Origin: Paenibacillus puerhi | GTDB lineage: Bacteria; Bacillota; Bacilli; Paenibacillales; NBRC-103111 | Assembly (NCBI RefSeq): GCF_009846885.1 | Contig: NZ_WUWM01000005.1 | Span: 62,001 to 126,000 of the forward strand | DNA length: 64,000 nt | Direction of reading: 5' to 3' | In this document: in pieces, positions 25,868 through 33,475 of the stretch | Position numbering within the stretch: position 1 is the first letter of the stretch | Layout of the letters: each line of letters begins with the position of its first letter | The notes under the pieces: generated by a model | The model's database searches: none | What the model was told of the DNA's origin: nothing | What the model saw: only the letters and a program-made list of their open reading frames with translations | Made by a program: the position numbers and the translations under genes

Positions 25868-26923
25868 ATGGAGCTTCGCTTGAGGCAGCTCTACCGCAAG
25901 GAACGCCGCCGCCGTCTCGGCGTGACGCTTACGCTCGCGCTGCTGCTGATCGCCGCAGTCCTCTATGCCGCCTCGAGCGGTTCGGCGGGCATTCCGCTGC
26001 GGGAGCTGCCGGCGATGCTGCTTGGCGATCCGATCGATCCGATGAACGCTTATATCGTCATGGAGGTCCGGCTGCCCCGTATCGCGATGGCGGTCGTCAC
26101 CGGCATGTCGCTGGCTGCTGCCGGGGCGATTATGCAGGGGCTGCTGCGCAATCCGCTGGCCGATCCGTTCACGCTCGGAGTATCGAGCGGCGCCTCCTTC
26201 GGAGCCGCACTGGCTATCGTAGCCGGTGCGGGGGTGTTCGGCGTCAATCTGATTCAGCAGGGACCGTGGCTGATCGCCGTCAATGCCTTCGTGTTCGGCT
26301 GTCTGGCGGTGCTGGTCGTCTACGGCCTGGCGCAGCTGAAGAGCAGCTCGACGACCGTGCTGCTGCTGGCGGGCGTAGCCGTCGGCCAGCTTTTCGCCGC
26401 CGGGGTGACGGCGCTGAAGTACTTCTCCAATAACGAAGCGCTGAAGGATCTGGTCATTTGGCTGATGGGCGGCTTCTGGGGAGCCAAGTGGCAGGTGCTG
26501 GAGCTGCTGCTGCCGCTGTTTGCAGGATCATTTCTGATCCTGATGAAGCTGGCCTGGGATCTGAATGCGCTCGGCTCGGGCGAGGATGTCGCGAGCACAC
26601 TGGGGGTGAAGGTGAAGCGGCTGCGCTGGCTCGGCCTGCTGCTGGTGACGCTGATGGCATCGACAACGATCGCATTCTCGGGAATCATCGGCTTTATCGG
26701 ACTCGTCGCGCCGCATATCAGCCGGATGCTGATCGGTACGGATTACCGCTACCTGCTCCCCTGCTCCTGTCTGACGGGGGCGGTGCTTCTGCTGCTGTCG
26801 GATACGGCAGCCAGGCTGGTGCTGTCTCCGATCGAGATTCCGGTCGGTATCGTGACCGCCTTCTTCGGAGCGCCATTTTTCATTTATTTACTGATTAAGA
26901 AACGCACGGAGTTCTGGGGATAG
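25868..26923 (+). CDS. btuC: cobalamin ABC transporter permease (BtuC/FecCD)
   Basis: 351 residues, about ten membrane helices of the FecCD family. Family hallmarks: RLPRIAMAVVTGMSLAAAG, then MQGLLRNPLADPFTLGVSSG, and FIGLVAPHISRMLIG with the ATPase-contact loop. It starts 2 bp after the btuF-like stop and is followed at 12 bp by the ATPase gene, so the three form one transcript under the riboswitch. Confidence 0.92.
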   Translation: MELRLRQLYRKERRRRLGVTLTLALLLIAAVLYAASSGSAGIPLRELPAMLLGDPIDPMNAYIVMEVRLPRIAMAVVTGMSLAAAGAIMQGLLRNPLADPFTLGVSSGASFGAALAIVAGAGVFGVNLIQQGPWLIAVNAFVFGCLAVLVVYGLAQLKSSSTTVLLLAGVAVGQLFAAGVTALKYFSNNEALKDLVIWLMGGFWGAKWQVLELLLPLFAGSFLILMKLAWDLNALGSGEDVASTLGVKVKRLRWLGLLLVTLMASTTIAFSGIIGFIGLVAPHISRMLIGTDYRYLLPCSCLTGAVLLLLSDTAARLVLSPIEIPVGIVTAFFGAPFFIYLLIKKRTEFWG

Positions 26924-26935
26924 GGGGCGAAAGCG

Positions 26936-27700
26936 ATGGTCGTGCAAGTAAAGGGTCTGACCTTCCGGCATGAAGGCCGGGAGCTGCTGCGCGACATCCG
27001 GATGGGACTGGCAAGCGGGGAGGTGGTCGCGGTCGTCGGACCGAATGGAGCGGGCAAGTCGACGCTGCTTAAGCATCTGGCCTCCATTATCCCGCCGGAC
27101 AAGCGCCAGGTGTGGATCGACGGAAGGGACATCCGCGACTACAAGCCTGCCGAGCTCGCCCGGAAGCAGGCCTATGTGCCGCAGGGAGCCGCAGCGCTGC
27201 CGCTGACGGTGCTCGACACCGTGCTGCTGGGCCGCAAGCCGCATATGCAGTGGACGGTCACGGATCGCGATCTGGCCGTCGTCAGCGACATTATCGCCGA
27301 GCTTAAGCTGGAGGCGCTGGCAAGTAGGCAGCTCGACGAGCTGAGCGGGGGCGAGCGCCAGCGGGCCTTGATCGCCCGGGCGCTTGCCCAGCAGCCGGAT
27401 GTGCTGCTGCTGGATGAGCCGACAGCCGCGCTCGATATCCGGCATCAGCTCGAAGTGCTGGAGCTGGTGCGGGGACTTGCCCGGCGCAAGGAGGTGCTGA
27501 TCGTGGTCGTACTGCACGATCTGGAGCTGGCGTCGCGTTACGCAGACCGCGTCTTTCTGTTGAAGGACGGAGCGGTCGCGGCCGCAGGCACGCCGCTCGA
27601 GGTGTTTACGGCCGGTCATTTGCTAGATGTCTATGGAGTTGAGGCCGAGATCGAACGCAGCGCGTATGGACTGAAAATCACCGCTGTCAGGCCGGTATAA
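26936..27700 (+). CDS. btuD: cobalamin ABC transporter ATPase (BtuD/FecE)
   Basis: 254 residues. Walker A GPNGAGKST (near residue 37), Q-loop YVPQGAAALPL, signature LSGGERQRALIARAL, Walker B DVLLLDEPTAALD and H-loop VLHDLELASRYAD are intact. It powers the btuC-like permease. The ATG at 26936 follows GGGGGCGAAAG. Next is a methyltransferase gene, 50 bp downstream. Confidence 0.93.
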   Translation: MVVQVKGLTFRHEGRELLRDIRMGLASGEVVAVVGPNGAGKSTLLKHLASIIPPDKRQVWIDGRDIRDYKPAELARKQAYVPQGAAALPLTVLDTVLLGRKPHMQWTVTDRDLAVVSDIIAELKLEALASRQLDELSGGERQRALIARALAQQPDVLLLDEPTAALDIRHQLEVLELVRGLARRKEVLIVVVLHDLELASRYADRVFLLKDGAVAAAGTPLEVFTAGHLLDVYGVEAEIERSAYGLKITAVRPV

Positions 27701-27750
27701 GTGAGGCGTAGCGGGAAGACAAGGGAAGGACAAAGGGAGGGGAAGAACCG

Positions 27751-28611
27751 ATGGTGCAGGTCGCCAGAATGCGATTGAACGCCAAGGAGCTATGGCTGGA
27801 GGGCATGAGAGACTGGAACGGGAAGCTGCCCGAGCGGATGACCGACGATGGGCAGGAGGAGGCGTTCTGGCAGGGATATGTGGAAGGACGGGGCGGCGAG
27901 CAGCCTATTGCGCTGGATGAATACGCGGGTCCGATCCGCGAAGAGCTGGTTGGCCTGATGAACCCGGACGATACGGCGCTGGAGATCGGCCCGGGCTGGG
28001 GCAATTATACGTTTGCGGCGGCTTCGGCGGTGAAGCGGCTCGTGTGTGTGGACAGCTCGCGCAGCGTACTGGCTTATTTGGAGAAAGAAGCGGGCCGTCA
28101 GTGTTTATCGAACATGGAGTATATTCATGCGAAGTGGGAGGAGCATCAGCTCCGGGAATCGTATGATGTTGTGTTTGGCGTAAACTGCTTCTACCGGATG
28201 GCGGATATTGACGAGGCGCTGATCCGTATCAATGACAGTGCTCGCCGCTTGGCGGTTCTCGGACTAACAGGGGGTCCGGAGAAGCCTCATTACACAGAAA
28301 TTCGCGAACGGTTGGGCTGCAGGATCAAATTCCAGCGCAGGGACTACATCCATCTGCTTGCGATGCTGTATGAGCTGGGTATCGATGCGAACTGCAGGAT
28401 GCTTGAGCTCGAGCGCATCTATTGGTATGACACGGAGGAGGAGCTGTTCAAGTCGAATCTTCGCTCGATACTGGACGAGGAGTACGACCGGCGGACGGCA
28501 GAAGCTATCTTGCGGCGGCATGTGATCGAGCAGGACGGCAGGCTCGCTTATCCTCACCGCTTCAAGGCGGCTTTGCTGTACTGGAAGCCGGAGCGCATCA
28601 TCGGCTGCTAG
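27751..28611 (+). CDS. class I SAM-dependent methyltransferase in the cobalamin operon
   Basis: 286 residues, cytoplasmic. The SAM-binding motif I is LEIGPGWGNYTFAA (near residue 74) with the acidic end of beta-2 in RLVCVDSSRSVL. GGAGGGG lies just before the ATG. It follows btuD with no terminator between, and the terminator comes only after this gene, so it is co-regulated by the cobalamin riboswitch. It does not look like any Cob/Cbi ring methylase of the tetrapyrrole type. The role is unknown; it may process or salvage a corrinoid or act on a related ligand. Confidence 0.85.
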   Translation: MVQVARMRLNAKELWLEGMRDWNGKLPERMTDDGQEEAFWQGYVEGRGGEQPIALDEYAGPIREELVGLMNPDDTALEIGPGWGNYTFAAASAVKRLVCVDSSRSVLAYLEKEAGRQCLSNMEYIHAKWEEHQLRESYDVVFGVNCFYRMADIDEALIRINDSARRLAVLGLTGGPEKPHYTEIRERLGCRIKFQRRDYIHLLAMLYELGIDANCRMLELERIYWYDTEEELFKSNLRSILDEEYDRRTAEAILRRHVIEQDGRLAYPHRFKAALLYWKPERIIGC

Positions 28612-28672
28612 GCCGGCGACTTGGTCTTCGCCCAAGGAGGAATGCGCCCGCACGATGCATAGCAAGGGAAGA

Positions 28673-28705
28673 AGAGCTGTCCGGTGATCCGGACAGTTCT
28701 TTTTA
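28673..28705 (+). terminator. terminator of the cobalamin-transport operon
   Basis: AGAGCTGTCCGG (28673-28684) pairs with CCGGACAGTTCT (28689-28700) through one G-U, then a T run. Confidence 0.92.
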
Positions 28706-28882
28706 TAAGGATACCGGCCCGGCTACCGGCGGGAAAGAAGCGAAGGACCGCCGTGAGCACGGCGCATAGCGGCATAGAAGCGGGCGGGCAGGCAGGGCAA
28801 TGTGAGGCTAGACATCCTGCAGCTGCGGCAGTATGATAATCATTGATGATGCCGGGAAAGAAAAAGATTTGCCAGGAAACCG

Positions 28883-28982
28883 TTTAGCTATCGCCCGGGT
28901 TGTGGTAAACTACATAAAGAAGCTTTTGTGAACGTGTGCACGTTGTCCAATGGCAATGACGGCTCCTATAGTTGCATTGCCA
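28883..28982 (+). promoter_or_regulatory. promoter and possible operator of the heterodimeric exporter
   Basis: TTTAGC (28883-28888), 17-bp spacer, TAAACT (28906-28911) with TGG in front. About 20 bp downstream is the inverted repeat AACGTG-TG-CACGTT (28931-28944), then a second stem TGGCAATG/CATTGCCA (28951-28958 with 28975-28982) close to the ribosome site. The first fits a repressor operator; the second could mask translation start. The rest of the 400-bp gap shows only a short GCCGTG/CACGGC hairpin (28750-28763) and a half-match to a Fur box near 28834. Confidence 0.45.
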
Positions 28983-29011
28983 ACTACAAGATATAGGAAG
29001 TGATTTGCTTC

Positions 29012-30763
29012 ATGAACTCCCAGCGCCTGTTATTGGATTATGTGAAGTCCAAGTGGCCTCTCTACGCGCTTGCGGTCGCGCTGATTGCAGCGGCCAACAT
29101 CATTCAGTCTTACTACCCCAGACTGCTTGGCGATTTCACGGATCATCTGCAGCGGGGGGAGCTGACGCCTCCACTGATCATCGACTACAGCCTCAAGCTG
29201 CTCGCCGTGGGCGTGTTGTTCGGGTTGTTGGCCGGGATCGGACAGTATGTCGTTATGCGCGCAGGCCGATATTTCGAATTCGTCACGCGCAGGAAGCTGT
29301 TCGAGCATTTTACCCGCTTGAGCGAAAGCTTCTATTCCAAGCACGGCGTCGGCAAGATGCTGAGCTACGTCATGAACGACGTCACCGCCATCCGCGAATC
29401 GATCTCGATGGGGATCAACCAGACGACGAATGCTATTATTCTGTTGATGGCCGCGGTCGTGATGATGGCCGCCAGCTCCATCCCGCTCTATCTGATTGCT
29501 GTATGCGTCACGCCGCTGTTAATTATTCCGTTTCTCGTCGTCCGCTTCGGCCCGGTTATCCGCAAGCGCTCGCTAACCGTGCAGGAGTCGCTGAGCAAGA
29601 TGACGGAGTCGGCCGAGGAGCAGTTTGGCGGAATTCGCGTAACCAAGAAGTTTGCGGTGGAGCCCATTATGATCCGGCGCTTCGGGGAGACGGTTGACCG
29701 GATTCGGGATAATCAGCTGAGCCTCGTACGCGTGTCCTCGTTGTTTCAGGCGCTGATCCCATTCCTGGGTGCGCTTTCACTCGTGGTTACGCTCGCTTTC
29801 GGCGGTTACCTGACGATCCGGGGACAGATCACGCTGGGGAACTTTGTCGCGCTTACCCTGTATATCCGTATGATGGTCAACCCGCTGCAGCAGATTGGCA
29901 ACGTCATCAATACGATGCAGCGTTCGAGAGCCTCGCTCGAGCGGCTGAACGAGCTGCTGGCGCGCCGTCCGGATATTCTCGAGCTGGAGGATGCCCGCGA
30001 GGTCGACCTGGATCGTTCGGCTATCCGCATCAGCCGTCTGACATTTACGTACCCCGATGCGGAGAAGCCGTCCCTACAAGGGATCGACCTGACCGTCGAG
30101 CCGGGACAAACGATCGGAATTATCGGCAAAACCGGCAGCGGCAAAACGACGCTGGCCAAGCTGCTGCTGCGCGTCTATGATCCGCCGCCCGGCACGGTGC
30201 GGATAGGCGGCGTCGATATACGCGAGCTGACGCTGGAGAGCCTTCGCAGTCAGATCGCGTATGTGCCCCAGGAGGGCTTTCTCTTCAGTACGACGATTCG
30301 CGATAATATTGCTTTTTACCGCCGGGACTCGGGACTTGACCAAGTGGAGCGGGCTGCCAAGCAGGCCCAGATCTATAACAACATCCTCGACTTCCCAGAC
30401 AGGTTCGAGACGAAGCTCGGGGAGCGCGGCGTCACCTTGTCCGGCGGGCAGCGCCAGCGCACGAGTCTGGCCCGCGGCATGATCAAGAACTCTCCGATTC
30501 TGCTGCTGGACGACAGCGTTAGCGCCGTCGACGCTGTGACGGAGAAGGCAATTATCGAGACGATCCGCAAGGAACGGGCGGGCCGGACGACGATTCTGAT
30601 CGCCCATCGGATCAGTGCGCTCAAGCATGCCGACGTGATTATCGTGATGGATGAAGGCAGGATCGTGCAGCGGGGGACCCATGCCCAGCTTATCGCCCAG
30701 CCGGGGATTTATGCGATGCTCTATGCTATCCAGGAGGAGGGGAATCAGTATGCAGAAGGATAA
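29012..30763 (+). CDS. heterodimeric ABC exporter subunit, degenerate ATPase site
   Basis: 583 residues: six-helix exporter domain (~1-310) fused to an ATPase domain (~330-583). Walker A GKTGSGKTT, signature LSGGQRQRTSLARG, H-loop IAHRIS. Walker B reads ILLLDDSVSAVDA: the catalytic Glu is Asp, the classic degenerate site of heterodimeric exporters such as BmrC/BmrD and TM287/288. The start ATG 29012 follows AGGAAG. It overlaps the partner gene by 14 bp. Likely role: efflux of drugs or lipophilic compounds. Confidence 0.93.
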   Translation: MNSQRLLLDYVKSKWPLYALAVALIAAANIIQSYYPRLLGDFTDHLQRGELTPPLIIDYSLKLLAVGVLFGLLAGIGQYVVMRAGRYFEFVTRRKLFEHFTRLSESFYSKHGVGKMLSYVMNDVTAIRESISMGINQTTNAIILLMAAVVMMAASSIPLYLIAVCVTPLLIIPFLVVRFGPVIRKRSLTVQESLSKMTESAEEQFGGIRVTKKFAVEPIMIRRFGETVDRIRDNQLSLVRVSSLFQALIPFLGALSLVVTLAFGGYLTIRGQITLGNFVALTLYIRMMVNPLQQIGNVINTMQRSRASLERLNELLARRPDILELEDAREVDLDRSAIRISRLTFTYPDAEKPSLQGIDLTVEPGQTIGIIGKTGSGKTTLAKLLLRVYDPPPGTVRIGGVDIRELTLESLRSQIAYVPQEGFLFSTTIRDNIAFYRRDSGLDQVERAAKQAQIYNNILDFPDRFETKLGERGVTLSGGQRQRTSLARGMIKNSPILLLDDSVSAVDAVTEKAIIETIRKERAGRTTILIAHRISALKHADVIIVMDEGRIVQRGTHAQLIAQPGIYAMLYAIQEEGNQYAEG

Positions 30764-32540
30764 GTCAGCGGTGGAGGCTCCGACACGTTACAAGTCGGCC
30801 TTCCGCGTGCTTTTTTCCTATGCCACGCCGCATCGCAAAACGTTTTTTCTGATGATTGCCTGTACGCTGCTGGCGATTGCGGCGGATTTATTCCAGCCGT
30901 ATCTCGTGAAAGTAGCCATCGACGATCATTTGATGATCGGGGATACGAATTACGGCACGGTAGTGATCATCAGCGCCATCTATCTGGGTTTATCCTTAAC
31001 GGGCCTACTGTTTACGTATCTGCAGAATAACCTGCTGCAAATTGCCGGCCAAAGCATCGTGGCCCGCATCCGCAAGGAGCTGTTCGAGCATATTTCGAAG
31101 CTGTCGATGTCTTACTTTGATCGCGTGCCAAGCGGCAGTCTGATCACGCATGTGTCGAGCGATACGGAGACGGTCAACCAGTTCTTCAATCAGGTGCTGC
31201 TCAGTATAATACGTGACGGCCTGACGCTGGTTTTCATCATCGTGCTCATGTTCCAGCTGGATGTAGAGCTGACGCTGTACTGCTTGATGCTGCTGCCGAT
31301 CATCGCCTTGATCGCCATCTCTTTCCGATCCTACATGCGCAAGACGTATCAGCTGGCGCGGACGAACTTGTCGCGGCTGGTGGCGTTCGTAGCGGAGAAC
31401 CTGGCCGGGATGAACCTGATCCAGTCCTTCCATCAAGAGAAGGAGCAGCAGAATCAATTTACGGATAAAAATCATACGTATTACCGTTCTAACCTGAGGG
31501 AAATTACGACAAACGTGCTGTTCAACCGGTCCTTCGATATTCTGGGCAATTTGTCCGTGGCGTTCGTCACCTGGCTCGGCGGTATCGCGGTATTCGATAA
31601 GCAGCTGGAATTCGGGGTGCTGTATGCGTTCATTACGTATATCCGCATGTTCTTCCAACCGATCAATACGATTACCCAGCAATGGAATACGCTGCAGTCG
31701 ACGACGGTGTCCGTTAGCCGGATCTGGGGCATTTTCTCTATACAGCCCGAAGTGACCGATGCGGACGCTCCGAAGGCCATCGCCCCCGAGACCGTTCGGG
31801 GGAAAATCGACTTTAACCGCGTTACCTTTGCCTATGTGGAAGGCCAGCCGGTTATCCGGGATATCGATCTGCACATCGCCCCGGGCTCGCTGATCGGCAT
31901 CGTCGGCACGACGGGAGCGGGCAAGAGCTCGCTGATCGGTCTGCTGTGCCGGTTCTACGACGTGCAGAAGGGCAGCATCCGGATCGACGGTACGGATATC
32001 CGCGATATTCCGCAGGCTACGCTGCACCGGATCGTCGGTCTCGTTCAACAGGAGCCTTACTTGTACTCGGGCACCATCGTCGATAATGTCCGGTTATTTG
32101 ACGAAACCATTTCACGCGAGGACGTGATCCGGGCCTGTAAATTCGTCGGCGCCGAAGCGGTGATCGCCAAGATGAAGGATGGCTACGAAACCCGCTTGTC
32201 GGAGCGCGGGAGCGGTCTGTCGGCCGGCGAGCGCCAGCTGATTTCCTTCGCGCGGATTATCGTATTTCAGCCGAAGGTGCTGATCCTGGATGAAGCGACG
32301 GCCAATCTGGATTCGTACACGGAGCAGCTCATTCAAAACGCGCTGTCCGTCGTATCTAAAGGACGCACTACGCTTGTCATCGCTCATCGGCTGTCCACGA
32401 TTATGCATGCGGATCGCATCCTCGTCATGAGCAGCGGTGAGATTGTCGAGCAGGGCGATCATAGCGAGCTGCTGGAGCTGCACGGCTATTACGAGCAGCT
32501 GTATAAGCATTCGCAGGGTAAAATGAGAGGAGTCGGCTAA
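30750..32540 (+). CDS. heterodimeric ABC exporter subunit, canonical ATPase site
   Basis: 596 residues: exporter membrane domain (~30-330) and ATPase (~355-596). Walker A GTTGAGKSS, signature LSAGERQLISFARI, Walker B VLILDEATANLD with an intact catalytic Glu, H-loop IAHRLS. It pairs with the preceding subunit, whose Walker B is degenerate. The start at 30750 (MQKDKSAVEAP) has AGGAGGAGGGG upstream; the longer open frame extends into the previous gene and was rejected. The GNAT gene begins immediately at its stop. Confidence 0.94.
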   Translation: MQKDKSAVEAPTRYKSAFRVLFSYATPHRKTFFLMIACTLLAIAADLFQPYLVKVAIDDHLMIGDTNYGTVVIISAIYLGLSLTGLLFTYLQNNLLQIAGQSIVARIRKELFEHISKLSMSYFDRVPSGSLITHVSSDTETVNQFFNQVLLSIIRDGLTLVFIIVLMFQLDVELTLYCLMLLPIIALIAISFRSYMRKTYQLARTNLSRLVAFVAENLAGMNLIQSFHQEKEQQNQFTDKNHTYYRSNLREITTNVLFNRSFDILGNLSVAFVTWLGGIAVFDKQLEFGVLYAFITYIRMFFQPINTITQQWNTLQSTTVSVSRIWGIFSIQPEVTDADAPKAIAPETVRGKIDFNRVTFAYVEGQPVIRDIDLHIAPGSLIGIVGTTGAGKSSLIGLLCRFYDVQKGSIRIDGTDIRDIPQATLHRIVGLVQQEPYLYSGTIVDNVRLFDETISREDVIRACKFVGAEAVIAKMKDGYETRLSERGSGLSAGERQLISFARIIVFQPKVLILDEATANLDSYTEQLIQNALSVVSKGRTTLVIAHRLSTIMHADRILVMSSGEIVEQGDHSELLELHGYYEQLYKHSQGKMRGVG

Positions 32541-32996
32541 ATGTTGGAGATTAGGAGGCTAGGGGCAGGCGAGCCGCTCCCGCTTGAGCTGCTGCTGCTC
32601 GCCGACCCTTCGGTGGAGCTTGTTCAGGAATACGCCGGTCGCGGCATCTGCTGCGTTGCGGAGCGGGATGGCCGGGCCGCAGGCGTGTACGTGCTGCTGC
32701 CGACCCGCCCCGGCACAGCCGAGCTGGTCAATGTGGCGGTAACCGAGGCGCTGCAGGGTCAAGGCATCGGCAAAGCGCTGGTGCTTCATGCGATCGGCCA
32801 TGCGAGGTCGCTCGGCTACAAGACGGTGGAGGTAGGAACGGGAAGTACAGGTATCAGCCAGCTGGCTCTATACCAGAAATGCGGATTTCGGATGACCTGG
32901 ATTGACCGGGACTTTTTCATTCGTCATTATAAGGAAAAGATATACGAAAACGGCATGCAGGTTATAGATATGGTCAGAATGGCGATAGATTTGTAG
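32541..32996 (+). CDS. GNAT-family N-acetyltransferase
   Basis: 151 residues, single GNAT domain. The acetyl-CoA-binding loop is VTEALQGQGIGKALVLHAI (Q/RxxGxG/A motif, near residue 75), followed by VEVGTGSTGISQLALYQKCGFRM. It starts directly after the stop of the ABC exporter gene with GAGAGGAG inside that gene's end, so it is part of the same operon. The substrate is unknown; a link to detoxification of a compound that the exporter handles is plausible. The Trp-Ile-Asp C-terminal segment (ITWIDRDFFIRHY-like) is common among Bacillus GNATs. Confidence 0.88.
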   Translation: MLEIRRLGAGEPLPLELLLLADPSVELVQEYAGRGICCVAERDGRAAGVYVLLPTRPGTAELVNVAVTEALQGQGIGKALVLHAIGHARSLGYKTVEVGTGSTGISQLALYQKCGFRMTWIDRDFFIRHYKEKIYENGMQVIDMVRMAIDL

Positions 32997-33022
32997 TTTT
33001 TTCCGAAAAGTTAGAATATGTC

Positions 33023-33051
33023 TTGCGCATTTGGCAGCGCTCGGTTATGAT
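33023..33051 (+). promoter_or_regulatory. sigma-A promoter of metE
   Basis: TTGCGC (33023-33028), 17-bp spacer, TATGAT (33046-33051, five of six). It starts transcription about 45 nt before the cobalamin riboswitch. Confidence 0.65.
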
Positions 33052-33102
33052 GGTCGTTGTATCCATGAAGCTTGTAAAGCTAGAACCCAACTGAATAAAG
33101 GG

Positions 33103-33325
33103 AAACAGGTGCTTCCCGGAGGTTGAATCAACGTCCGGATAAGCTTAATAGGGAAGTTCGGTGTAAAGCCGACGCGGTCCCGCCACTGTAACAGAAGAGT
33201 CGCAGCATACATGTCACTGGTTGCTCCAGCAGCCGGGAAGACGCTGACGATGTTGACGCTGATAGCCAGGAGACCTGCCTGTTTCGACGACACTGCATTA
33301 CCTACGGGAGATAGGGAGGTGTTAG
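33103..33325 (+). promoter_or_regulatory. cobalamin riboswitch (metE)
   Basis: AAACAGGTGC at the 5' side, TAATAGGGAAGTTCGGTGTAA, GCGGTCCCGCCACTGTAAC and the B12 box AGCCAGGAGACCTGCC (33264-33279). The segment 33300-33325 is identical to 24490-24515 behind the other riboswitch. A terminator follows at 33353. It should shut off the B12-independent methionine synthase when cobalamin is present. Confidence 0.96.
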
Positions 33326-33352
33326 ACGACAACCAATGAACAATAGCGCTGG

Positions 33353-33393
33353 CGTCTTTCCCCTTGACTTTGGAGGGGAGAGACGTCTTTTTT
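33353..33393 (+). terminator. metE leader terminator
   Basis: CGTCTTTCCCC (33353-33363) pairs with GGGGAGAGACG (33375-33385) through one G-U, then TCTTTTTTT. It is the riboswitch-controlled terminator before metE. Confidence 0.9.
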
Positions 33394-33475
33394 GATTTCG
33401 GCGCGTGGGAAGCCAGAGACCGAAACGGCAACGCAGACTTAGAAAACTAACTAAACCGGGAGGTATTCAAAGAAT

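Noticed and set aside
28834-28848. Fur-box-like TGATAATCATTGATG before the ABC exporter
   Set aside because: Only the left half matches the consensus; the right half does not, so not listed as a site.
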